Positions 55,405 to 64,000 of a stretch of 64,000 nucleotides of DNA are shown piece after piece. The notes below the pieces were generated by a model. The model was not told where the DNA came from and made no database searches. It was given only the letters and a program-made list of their open reading frames with translations. Position 1 is the first letter of the stretch. Each line of letters opens with the position of its first letter. The stretch is taken from contig JAKZHN010000024.1 of the NCBI GenBank assembly GCA_037179335.1, forward strand, positions 372,001 to 436,000. The letters are read 5' to 3'. This DNA is from Cyclaneusma minus (taxonomy: Eukaryota > Ascomycota > Leotiomycetes > Marthamycetales > Marthamycetaceae). The position numbers were made by a program, and so were the translations under genes.

Positions 55405-57001
55405 TCATGATTCTATGCCTTCTAACAGAAAAGCCTCCCCGTCGGCCTCATTCCTTACCCAGCCCTTCAGCGCCGTTTCTCTTGTTTCCTTCTTGACTGT
55501 CCATCGACCCTCCAACAGGTCGCATTCCTTCACATCGCGATAATTCTCCGCCTCCAACACCCTTCGAATTCGAGGAACTGTGGCCGCTGCTGAACTCGCA
55601 GCGGTCAATGTAGCTATATCTAGAGCCAACTTCCACATTCGCCTCTTACAAAGCCTGCTCGCCCCTCTTATAGGACGCCGGGGACCGAAGACGTGGGCAT
55701 GCTTATATCCTTGTACCAAGCCGTTGGTCGTCGCCTCGGTGGATTTACACGAAGCAGAATCAGTGTGCGGATATTGAGTGGTTATCGAAAGAGGAGAAGG
55801 TACTAGGGTCAGACCTGGTGTCGGCGGTATCCCCTGTGCATCCGGTTGAGGAGAGCTTGCACGAGACGCAGAAGGTGAGTTCGAAGGTGTAGGTATCGTA
55901 TATGCGAAGTGTTTCGACGTTGTCAGTACACTGAAAGGTTTGAAGCTATAGCCTCCGTTCTCCCAGATCTTGTCACGCAAGCTTCTCATCCGACCTTTTG
56001 GGCCCTGTCCAAAAGCTCGCTCGCAGGCCTTCGGGACGTATTGGGATGTGGGGAGGACGAGGGAGCTGAGGTAGACGTTGGAGGGGGAGATGAGGAGGGA
56101 GGAGAGGGAGGAGAGGAGGCTGGTGGCTTGTTTCAGGGCGAGTTTGTCGGTGCAGGATTTGGAGAGCGTGGGGGGTGCGTCGGGGCGGGAGGGCTTGCGG
56201 CGGACGGTGCCGAGGGAGGAGAAGTGGCCGCGGCCTAGGAGGGTGGGCGTTGATGAGGAGGGCGAGGTGGAGAGGGGAGGCTCAGGGGGTGGGTCCCATG
56301 GGGTAGCGTCGGTTTGGGCGGCCATTATGAGTTCCATGCTTGCGTCGCCGCCTGGGAACTTGGTTAGTAAGCTGTAAAAGCTGAGGGAGACTCTAGGAGT
56401 GTTCGGGATTATGGCATTAGGGGGGGCCGACAAAATATTTTGAGAATAGGAGACTTGGGCTTTGGACAACAGAAGATACGTACAGGGGGCTTTGGAGCAA
56501 TACATATGGAGTTTGATATCATCTTTGAGAGCAAATGGCTGAAACAGCGAGGCTGTAACTTGCTCATCTGGCCGACGGATGATATACTCAGAAGAGAAGT
56601 TGTCAGGGGAGAGAGCCAGACTATAGCATTCCTCAAGTAAGAAGCGATTGAAAGAACGGATGGCCAGCACTTCGGCATGCGAATCATGCAACATGAGACC
56701 CTGAGCTTGGGGGATTTTGGTGGCCGGGAGGCATTTCATGCCTGTTCTTAACATTGTCAGCACATGAGAGCAGAATGAAAACGAGAATATAGATTGTCTA
56801 GAAAGATGAGATCCAATACACGTACGCCAACGATATACATCTCAAGCCAATTGACTTTCCCTCAGCGACGATGCCACTCATAGGAACCCATTCTCTGACG
56901 CCTTTAGTTCTGACCTGCGGTTTCCGCTTGGCCGGAAGGGCATCAAAAGTCTTCAGGACCACGTCCGCAATCTCGTCCCCTGAGAGGTCCATTGTGACCA
57001 T
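55405..57001 (-). CDS. TAD1: tRNA-specific adenosine deaminase Tad1
   Basis: Converts adenosine 37, next to the anticodon of tRNA-Ala, to inosine; ADAR-type deaminase fold. Exons 57001-56826, 56746-56484 and 56351-55405 give 461 residues. Zinc and catalytic residues are seen: the HAE signature in MLHDSHAEVLAIRSFNR (about residue 82), Cys in CSKAPCGDASMELIMAAQ (rebuilt across intron 2, which splits the PCG block), and KSCTDKLAL, the second Cys ligand. The N-terminal WVPMSGIVAEG and CISLATGMKCLPATK blocks are typical, with the second formed across intron 1 (GTACGT..TTAAG). A Ser/Pro-rich insertion in the C-terminal half (about 310-360) looks disordered. The open frame through intron 2 misleads naive ORF calling. 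Confidence 0.92.
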
Positions 57002-57272
57002 CTTCGTGCTTTTTTTGGATCAATCAGATTTCGGAAATCCGAGTCCGACGTTGGTGATTGTTAGGTAAGCAAGGCTAGCCTTGTGTAGTTGATGATGTCG
57101 AAGGTACGTACAATGGCGTGGAATGTTTAACTCTTCCATCCTGTTCGGAAGGTAGTCTCAGCTTTCCTTGCTTTGTTGGTGCTATATTTGTAACGATGAA
57201 TGCTCTGAGTAAGTGTTTCCCTTTTTCCCCTTGCCTCCCTCCCAAGCGCTCCACACAACACCGCGACTGACA
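57002..57272. promoter_or_regulatory. Divergent promoter region, TAD1/C2-domain gene
   Basis: 271 bp between the divergent start codons of TAD1 and the C2-domain gene. A small ATG at 57197 followed by GTAAGT-like sequence may mark a leader ORF or leader intron of the C2 gene; not resolved. Confidence 0.4.
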
Positions 57273-58746
57273 ATGGTGAGCTTTCTAGTTCCGAAGGCCA
57301 GACGGGTATGTTCCTCCAATGCGCCGGCCTATCGGATTTCTTTTAGCTGACCTCTTATTGCTCCAGCCGAAGTTCGAACTTGTCATCAAGGTGCGTTGCT
57401 CTCGTGTGCCATTTGATCGCGCGGCTGGCTGCATGTACCGCCTGCCAGTCCCTCGTCCGACTTGTACTTCAGAAGCTGACGAACCGTCTTCTTTTCTAGG
57501 TCATCGATCTCAACAACGTTCCCCTTGTTACCGGCCAGTGCTATGTCAAATGGTACCTCCACAGCTCCACCACCGCCGAGCATCATGGGCGCACTCCGAA
57601 AATGCCTATCAAAGACCACTGCGTAACCTGGGACTACTCGCATACCACCTCCTTGCGCCTCACTGTGGACAAAGGGAACCAGCTTACTGAATCGCCCATT
57701 ACTTTTGAGATCATACAGGAATACACGTCGGGCAGCACGCGTCATGACAAAATCACTCTAGGATATGTGAACTTGAACTTATCCGAGTATGTAGAGGGAG
57801 GTGATGAGGGTGACGACGGAGGAATCACACGACGCTATCTGATGATGGAGAGCAAGATCAATAGCACATTGAAGTTGGGCATCCTAATGAACCAGGTGGA
57901 CGGAGAGAAAAACTTCAAGGCACCCCCGCTCAGAACTGCTCCCGTATTTGGCGGGATCGCAGGAATTATGGCAGGGGAGCAGGGGGAGCATCCGGACGAT
58001 CTGGGACGTGAGTTTTACCGTCTTGCAACTATCAGACCTATTTCTTACGAGAACCCGACTGACATTTCCGCATAGATATGCCCTCCATTTCCAAATCCCG
58101 CGAAGCTCGCGAGCTACAAGACATGTACCGTCGAACTCTTGCAGCCTCCTGGAAGTGTCAAGCTGGTGTTCTCCCTGCCGACCAATGTATCGAAGATATA
58201 TTCGCCGGCGGCGATGGGTGGAAGTCCAAAGACGCGCCGAACCATCTCGAACCACCTCGGGAAAGTGCTGTAGCTGGGGATCAGAGTTACGATCAGCGTG
58301 ATCGATATCATCAACGGCAAAGTTCAGGCGGCAGCATGGGGTCTCGACTTGGGAGCAGCGACAGGCTTCAAGCAATGACCAGGATAGAGGTCAATGGAAA
58401 CCCCGGAGAGGGAAGGTCCCGGGGAACTTCACATACGCGTAACAAGAGCAAAAGTGAGCTTGGCCAACCGTTCGGTTCACATTTGAGGCTTGGTTCGGCT
58501 TCGACCACTCATAGTTCTATGTATGTTTCACGGCGACCATCTGGACATCGACACCAGCTTGGTCCCAACGATGGTCTGCACAAGCGGCCGATGACGAATC
58601 ATATGGATAGTGCGGTACATGACATGAGCGAGGATGGAGAGTCAGAAAGGGGCAGAAGTGGATGGAGAGACGTCAAAGAGGTGGACGAGTTTGAAGTAAG
58701 AGAGGATCTTACGGCGTGGAGATGGCCTGGTACCACCGTCCGGTGA
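57273..58746 (+). CDS. NT-C2 (EEIG1/EHBP1-type) domain protein
   Basis: Four exons (57273-57305, 57367-57390, 57500-58007, 58076-58746) give 411 residues. Exon 2 is a 24-nt microexon encoding PKFELVIK. The N-terminal C2 domain starts MVSFLVPKARRPKFELVIKV and continues LNNVPLVTGQCYVKWYL, HCVTWDYSHTTSLRLTV, FEIIQEY and ITLGYVNLNLSEYV, as in EEIG1/EHBP1-family N-terminal C2 domains. These bind membranes or link endocytic vesicles to actin. Residues after about 180 contain a conserved helix (SREARELQDMYRRTLAASW) and then a Ser/Gly/Arg-rich, probably disordered tail. The fungal role is not known. It is a cytosolic or peripheral membrane protein by sequence. Confidence 0.82.
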
Positions 58747-59064
58747 TGCTGGCGTTTTGACGGCTTTGACGACAATGATATATGAAAGAGCAATGGAGCA
58801 ACGGTTGGAGGCTGGGTGGCGTTTCTCAACACACAGTGGGCACTCGGAATATTCCTAATTTGGGATATTCCGCATCATCTGAGCTTACCAGCGTATAAGG
58901 CACCTATAAATTGGCGCACAGCAGACAATTTTCATGAGTTTAGCAACTGGAGATATTCCATTCTACTTTCTATTCGGCGTTTGTATCGACAGCCCGCTCA
59001 TTGAATCAACCCCTATTCTCACCGAATGATTGGTATGCCATATTCTCCTTCCCCCTGTTATGCT
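58747..59064. other. Convergent intergenic region
   Basis: Between the C2-domain gene (+) and the MDR oxidoreductase gene (-). No gene seen. Confidence 0.45.
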
Positions 59065-60090
59065 TCACTCCCAAGGAGCAAGGACCAGCTTCACGCCACT
59101 AACTCCCTTGTTCAGTTTTTCAAAAGCCTCGGGGAGCGCCTTCAGACCACCGCCAACCTTCTCGGTGGGAAGCGGGATAAGCTTCCCGCTAGCCAGTCCT
59201 TCTGGGAGATAGGTCCTAAACATCCATTCTTGCAGCGCCGCATTTTGCTGCTCGTGGACAGAAGTCGGCCAGGGCTCAAAGACGGGAGTGACACCCTCGG
59301 GCAGGGGCTCGCTGGGCGGCTGAAGAAGGTAGAGCTTGCCACCACCCTGTGCCTGGAGCACTCCCGCAGTGATTGCCGCGGTGCTTGAGATGGAGATTGT
59401 GTCAACAATCAGCTCGTATGGTCCCTCGGCAATGAGCGCTTTGAGGATAGCCTCTTTGTCTTGAGTATGGTCGACGACCTTGATGGCACCCAGTTTCGAT
59501 ACCAAGTCTTGGTGCTTGGGAGAGGTGGTAGTCACGGCCGAATATCCAGCTTGCGTCACGTATTGCACGGCAAGACTGCCGACACTGGACGTTCCGCCAT
59601 AGATCAACACTTTCTTGCTCTTGGGTGACGCCGAGCCATCGAGACTGGGCTTTTCCAGCCCGGATCTTCCAGTGAAGAGACCCACGACGGTAGGCAAGTT
59701 GCCCAGAAGTCCCACTTGAACGGTGACATCGACGCCTTCCGGTACTTTGCTTGTCGTTTTCTCGTCCGCAAGAGCATATTTCTGGGATGCAGCGTATTGG
59801 TTGCCACGAATCGTGTGCGCCTTGTATACGGCTACTCTGTCGCCAATCTGGAAGTTCTTGACCGAAGAGCCGACTGCTTCTACGCTGCCTCCAAAGCACG
59901 CACCGAGGACTGATGGATACTGAAACCACGGGGGAGCGAACAGGTCCATTCCAATCCTGGCTTCGATGGGCATGAGTGAGATGATTTCGTTCTTGACTAG
60001 GAGGTCGTGGGGACCGGGCTTGTAGACTTCGACGTCGTGGAATTCGATGGGGGTGTTGCGAGCGACTTTGACGGCGGCTTGGTTGGCCAT
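59065..60090 (-). CDS. Zinc-type alcohol dehydrogenase-like (MDR) oxidoreductase
   Basis: Single-exon 341-residue protein of the medium-chain dehydrogenase/reductase superfamily, close to fungal ToxD-like or trans-enoyl-reductase-like proteins. The N-terminal GroES-like part is VEVYKPGPHDLLVKNEIIS, then PSVLGACFGGSVEAVGSSV and FQIGDRVAVY. The Rossmann NADPH-binding motif is VLIYGGTSSVGSLAVQYV (about 168-185). The structural-zinc cysteine cluster of true alcohol dehydrogenases is absent, as in zinc-free quinone or enoyl reductases. Substrate is unknown. No polyketide synthase or other secondary-metabolism gene is nearby, so a cluster role is unlikely from this window. Confidence 0.88.
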   Translation of the reverse strand: MANQAAVKVARNTPIEFHDVEVYKPGPHDLLVKNEIISLMPIEARIGMDLFAPPWFQYPSVLGACFGGSVEAVGSSVKNFQIGDRVAVYKAHTIRGNQYAASQKYALADEKTTSKVPEGVDVTVQVGLLGNLPTVVGLFTGRSGLEKPSLDGSASPKSKKVLIYGGTSSVGSLAVQYVTQAGYSAVTTTSPKHQDLVSKLGAIKVVDHTQDKEAILKALIAEGPYELIVDTISISSTAAITAGVLQAQGGGKLYLLQPPSEPLPEGVTPVFEPWPTSVHEQQNAALQEWMFRTYLPEGLASGKLIPLPTEKVGGGLKALPEAFEKLNKGVSGVKLVLAPWE

Positions 60091-61487
60091 GATGAATGCT
60101 GAGATGAAAAGTGTCGGTGGAGATGATATGTTGAAGGAGTTTGGAAAGAATGAAGCAAGCTTATGATTCTAAAGAGGATTCTAGAGTACAGCTCACTGCA
60201 GACTTTTAGCTGTTTATATATACCTATATATGCCTTGTGTCAATCGCTAAAATACAGGCCAAGCGGCTTCATCTTCTAAAGCAAGTGCACTCAACCACGT
60301 GTTTCATTGTCCTTCACCTTCCTCGGACCAATCAGGAAGCCATCGGTCTTTCGTATCTGCGTTGTGCTATGTACGTACTCTGCCGATGATTTCCAAGCAA
60401 GCTGACCAAGATGAGGGCGAGTAAAGCGCGAAGGCCGACGCTTGTGTCACACTGACAATTGTGCTTTGAACTACCGAGACGGACAGAACAAAGGAGGCTA
60501 GCAATTCTAACTTACATGTACCTAAGTTACAGGTGGGATAAGAGAAGCGCTCGACAGCACGTTGTCGGTTGAGTTGCTTGATGGCTGATGCCTTTAGTTT
60601 TGGTCAAATAATTCTCCAGCGCTGGTAAGATGGAAATGATATAGGGGTTAGTTGGCTGGAAGCACTGCCCCCAGTCCCTTAGAGTCATTGATTTTCGTCC
60701 CATTACCAAGAGGTTCTTCCACATGCAGCTTGTCGATTTCGCAGAGGTTATCTTGGAAAGATGCTGTCCTGTCGGGGCCGTAAAAGTCGAAGGTCTCAAG
60801 CTTTTGGGTTTCGAGGCCGTCAGATTTTACTCAATTCCTTCCCTACCCCCTCCCCTCTTGGACCGAGAATTTAGAAATTCCATTTCCTTGCACACTGTTG
60901 CGTTGAAGCCCAAAAATCAAGAAATGCAGGCAACTGTAGGTAAGATAGTCCAAGTAATTAGAAGGAAACCAAGAAATTGGGAACATTATATTTCATTCGT
61001 GTTATTCTGACCAATGAAATTCGGTTGAATGGCTGGACTCCGACAGGAGAACTACTGCTGTATACCCTTTATAGCAATACTATATTTGTTTGACTTTGAT
61101 TTGTGCGTTTACTTTTGTCTCGTCTTTCTGTCTATATCTGCGCGAGAAAGTAAATTGCGATGCGCTCTTGTTATTTTTGTGTCATCTAAGCTCATGTTGA
61201 AATTCTCCTTGGGGCACTAGGTAGCCACTAGCAAAAAACACAGGATGATGATCATGCCCTTTTCGTTGCTGGGTAGGTAGTCAAGGATATCAATCAGACT
61301 TTGCTACAGTTAGGTTTTTTCTTGCATTGCAAGGTAAGACATCTCAAATTCATTGGAATTCAATGTTTATTGAGTACCTATTCCTTTACCCTAAAGCTAA
61401 AAACTAGTGTGTCTTGCGCCTGCGCAGCGAGCAAATATGTGTTGTTGCAAATATGGCCATAAAGAGAGGTCAAATATACTACACATG
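60091..61487. other. Intergenic, no gene seen
   Basis: 1.4 kb upstream of the MDR gene and downstream of the next minus-strand gene. ORFs such as 60527-60799 (-) have no recognisable features. Part of it serves as the MDR promoter. Confidence 0.4.
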
Positions 61488-63516
61488 TCATGGTGGTGAT
61501 CCAATAGATGTTGTAGGTGATACTGGTGACTGCGGGCTCAAGCGTGGCTCGTGGGAAGGACGAGGAGTATCGCGATCGGGTATTAGCACGATGGTTGGGG
61601 TTGTCCGGCTTCGCTGCGTGTTTGTGGGGTTTAGGGCGTTACTGGAACTAGAAGAGCCAGTTCTATGGGGGCGATAGAGCGGTACGGCAAGTGTATTTCG
61701 CCGTGGACGGTCCCTTTCATCGCTCGGACCTGCAGTAACTGCAGGAGATGGACGTTGTAAGGTCTGTGTAGTCGGCGGCTGAGATGGTGAGGAGGCTGCT
61801 CCAACATCAGGATCCGACGGCACCTGGCTGTGGATGCTGGACGCCCTCGACCGTGACCGATGCAAAGATGTACCGTTGTACCTAAATTCAAGATCAGAGA
61901 GCCCCGGGTTCCGCCCATCCTCTCCTGGGATCCTAGGGTATTCATCTGCCCTTCCGGTCTCGAAGTCGTTGTCAAATCTGCCGTCTGCTGGGGTGCCAAA
62001 ATAATCGGCAACTGCAGTCAAAACCTTGGCCACTTTCCGTCTATGGCCTCTGTCGACATCTTGCGATTGCTCTTCTGACAGGCCGTTCCCAGGCATAGTC
62101 TGGATAGAGTGCTCTTGGTGAGTCGACGTTGGCTTGAGGTGACCGTGGTCGTTGTCCACTTCCCGCGTCGAGTAATTTCCATGATGCGCGATACCTTTTG
62201 GTCTCTCGTTCCCCTCCGAACCCTCGGCTCTTGTTACTTTAAGAAAGCTTAGGGACCCTAGAGCTGCGAAGAATGTCCCTATCAAAGGCGCCCACTGGCC
62301 TTGGCAGAGCATCAGTTGGCTGTTTTCTGCTGCGGTTCAGGGTTTAATGACCACTTACCGATACTAGCCATAGGTTCGGTCTGATAATTCACTTGAGCGC
62401 TAAAAAAGTTCAACTCGCCGAGTATGAGAATCCCTAGAACAGCAGCCACGAACAACAATGGCTCGACCCCTTTAAGATATTGACCGATCCGATTCTCTGC
62501 TCTCTTGGTAGCCATCGCATCCAAGTCGCTGTTCTTCTCATCAACGCTCTCCTTTCCTGTTGGCATTTTCTTCGATTTCAGCCCATTCGTCTTGAGGATT
62601 TTAATCCACATCGAAACGAGAGTAAGAATGGCTGGGATGCAGCACGCAGCTGCAAGAAGCGTGCCAGTTGCAAAGGTGAGTATGTGAGGTACTGGTATCA
62701 CATAGATATTGTTGGTCGAGCCCTTGCGTAGAGGAGAAAAGGGACCGTGGGTTGTATCGCAAGTGAGATGACACATGGTATTACCATAGGGGAAATCGCT
62801 CGCAGTGAAATTGATCGGGGCTCCTGAGTCGTCCAGAGTGCAATCTTTCGCATCAATTTTGAAAAATTCGACCGCCAAACTAAGAAGTCCTATAGACCCA
62901 GACGCAATTGTTAGTATAGTCCGTGTCTATTAGAAGGTGGGTTCAGAAAAGCTATTTACCAGCCAGTACAAGCCCTGTCCACAGAAAGATTATGTTGCGT
63001 CGAGGATCCTCGAAATAAGTCCTAGATTGTCTGGCCGTGATAGGAGCGGCAAGAATACCGATTGAACATAGTTGGAATGCACCAAACACATCCATATCAA
63101 CTGCACCTGGTACCATGGATAAATTAGATATGTCCTATGATGAAGGTAACAGGCAACAAAGCTCACCATCAACATTCACAGCTGCAAGAACAATGGCGTG
63201 AACTCCCGCGACAGCGGGAAAGACCAGTGCTGCGGCCAAACATGCTTTTCTTAGCCATATTGTCTTTCTGGCGAGGACGCAAGTTGCTACCAGGACATAG
63301 TATCTGTCGAAAGAATCAGCAACGCCAAAGACATCCGCCGCTGCACACACTCTCAAGCTAGAGGATTAACACCTACAGGACTCTTGAACCCGGACCATAC
63401 TGGCCACTCAACGGCCACGCGCATATAACTTGCAAAGGACCGCTTGTGTTCGTGACGGTGGCGCGGTCAACCAGAGCGAGAGTTTGTGAGAGGATGTTCG
63501 GACTAATCGCTGGCAT
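61488..63516 (-). CDS. Multi-span fungal membrane protein with long cytosolic tail, function unknown
   Basis: Five exons (63516-63377, 63303-63167, 63106-62960, 62889-62359, 62299-61488) give 588 residues, with every junction in frame and GT..AG. The N-terminus faces outside or the lumen, with the motif CAWPLSGQYGPGSRVLYYVL rebuilt across intron 1, a pattern I associate with uncharacterised fungal integral membrane proteins. Likely spans are near YYVLVATCVLA, LAAALVFPAVAGVHAIVL, the FGAFQLCSIGILAAPI segment, NIIFLWTGLVLAGLL, HILTFATGTLLAAACCIPAIL, PLLFVAAVLGILILGELNF and WAPLIGTFFAALGSLSFL. An extracytoplasmic loop has paired cysteines (DAKDC..., CHLTCDTTHGPF). The last ~230 residues are hydrophilic, Ser/Pro/Arg-rich and probably cytosolic and phosphorylated. 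No transporter signature is recognised. Confidence 0.72.
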
Positions 63517-64000
63517 AGCCTCGTGTCAGGGTATATCCTCGTGCGAACAACTGGACATAGATGTGGAGTTCAGATATTTCAAAATAGTGGGCCGGTTCAC
63601 TTTCATATCTAGGATCTACCACGTTTATTAGATCCCCGAGGCTTTTGGAGAAACGAGGCTGCATTATCTAGACCAGGATGAACAGCGGAACTTCTTGAAG
63701 GCCGAAGGCGAAGGACTTGCTCAGTAGTAGCTCATGAGGCTCAAGAGACTCGACCGACCGTCGACGACGCCACAGCTGACGAGGTCGTAATACGGCCCAG
63801 CTGTGCATGATACGACGACCCCAGCAGCCAGCTCGTCAACCAGTAAAATCCTGACACACTTCTCGATTTAGTGTACCCTACTGTTATTTCTACCTCCTTA
63901 TGCTTCCACAATTATCTGGATTTCTCTAAACTTGAGTTCTCTTCTATATTTACTTCATACTAGGATTCTAGGAATTATTCGTTCGCGAGCCCGCTGCCCA
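63517..64000. other. Upstream region at window end
   Basis: Leader and promoter side of the membrane-protein gene. A weak example of the 20-bp repeat unit (attatctggatttctctaaa) appears at about 63912. No gene seen. Confidence 0.4.

Noticed and set aside
59065..60090. MDR gene as part of a secondary-metabolite cluster
   Set aside because: No synthase, P450, transporter or cluster regulator lies in the neighbourhood.

Overview
This window is nuclear DNA of a filamentous ascomycete (Pezizomycotina). The reasons are: many genes with 50-100 nt introns carrying GT..CTAAC/CTGAC..AG signals, typical ascomycete gene families (GPI-anchored thaumatin-like protein, SUR7-family protein, fungal EEIG1/EHBP1 C2 protein, Sls1, Nse3), a 394-nt third TEF1 intron, and a large A+T-rich block with the transition-biased decay expected of repeat-induced point mutation (RIP). 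I cannot name the species.

Layout. 0.8-6.1 kb: thaumatin-like protein (-) and an Hsp70-like protein (-, one GC-AG intron). 8.5-14.5 kb: glucokinase (+), SAGA factor Sgf11-like (-), and a Naa50-type acetyltransferase (+) with an N-terminal PCNA-binding (PIP) motif. 15.3-15.5 kb: a tRNA-Arg-like sequence (-) interrupted in the D-loop by a perfect 65-nt spliceosomal-type intron. 16-23.5 kb: guanylate kinase (+, two possible starts), a SUR7-family membrane protein (-), a GPI-anchored PLC-like phosphodiesterase (+) and ATP12 (+). 25-33.3 kb: an unrecognised Cys-rich zinc-finger-like protein (-), an acylation-motif acidic ORF overlapping the splicing factor gene SF3B5 (+), NSE3 (-) and SLS1 (+).

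33.99-51.44 kb is gene-free and very A+T rich. It holds at least two pairs of diverged repeats that differ almost only by transitions, and it interrupts an array of degenerate ~20-bp repeats found on both sides. A perfect 26-bp inverted repeat marks its right edge. 52.3-52.9 kb carries a ~85-bp inverted duplication just upstream of TEF1 (53.07-55.07 kb, +). Then follow TAD1 (-), a C2-domain protein (+), an MDR-type oxidoreductase (-) and a multi-span membrane protein with a long cytoplasmic tail (-).

The genes are mostly unrelated housekeeping functions: mitochondrial biogenesis (ATP12, SLS1, perhaps a GUK isoform), RNA processing and translation (SF3B5, TAD1, TEF1), chromatin and genome maintenance (SGF11, NSE3, NAA50-like), and cell surface (thaumatin-like, PLC-like, SUR7). 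There is no operon or evident gene cluster. The most unusual features are the intron-bearing tRNA-like gene, the dual-coding overlap at SF3B5, the PIP box on the Naa50-like protein and the two-start arrangement of guanylate kinase. All exon boundaries come from reading splice signals and frame by eye, with no transcript evidence.
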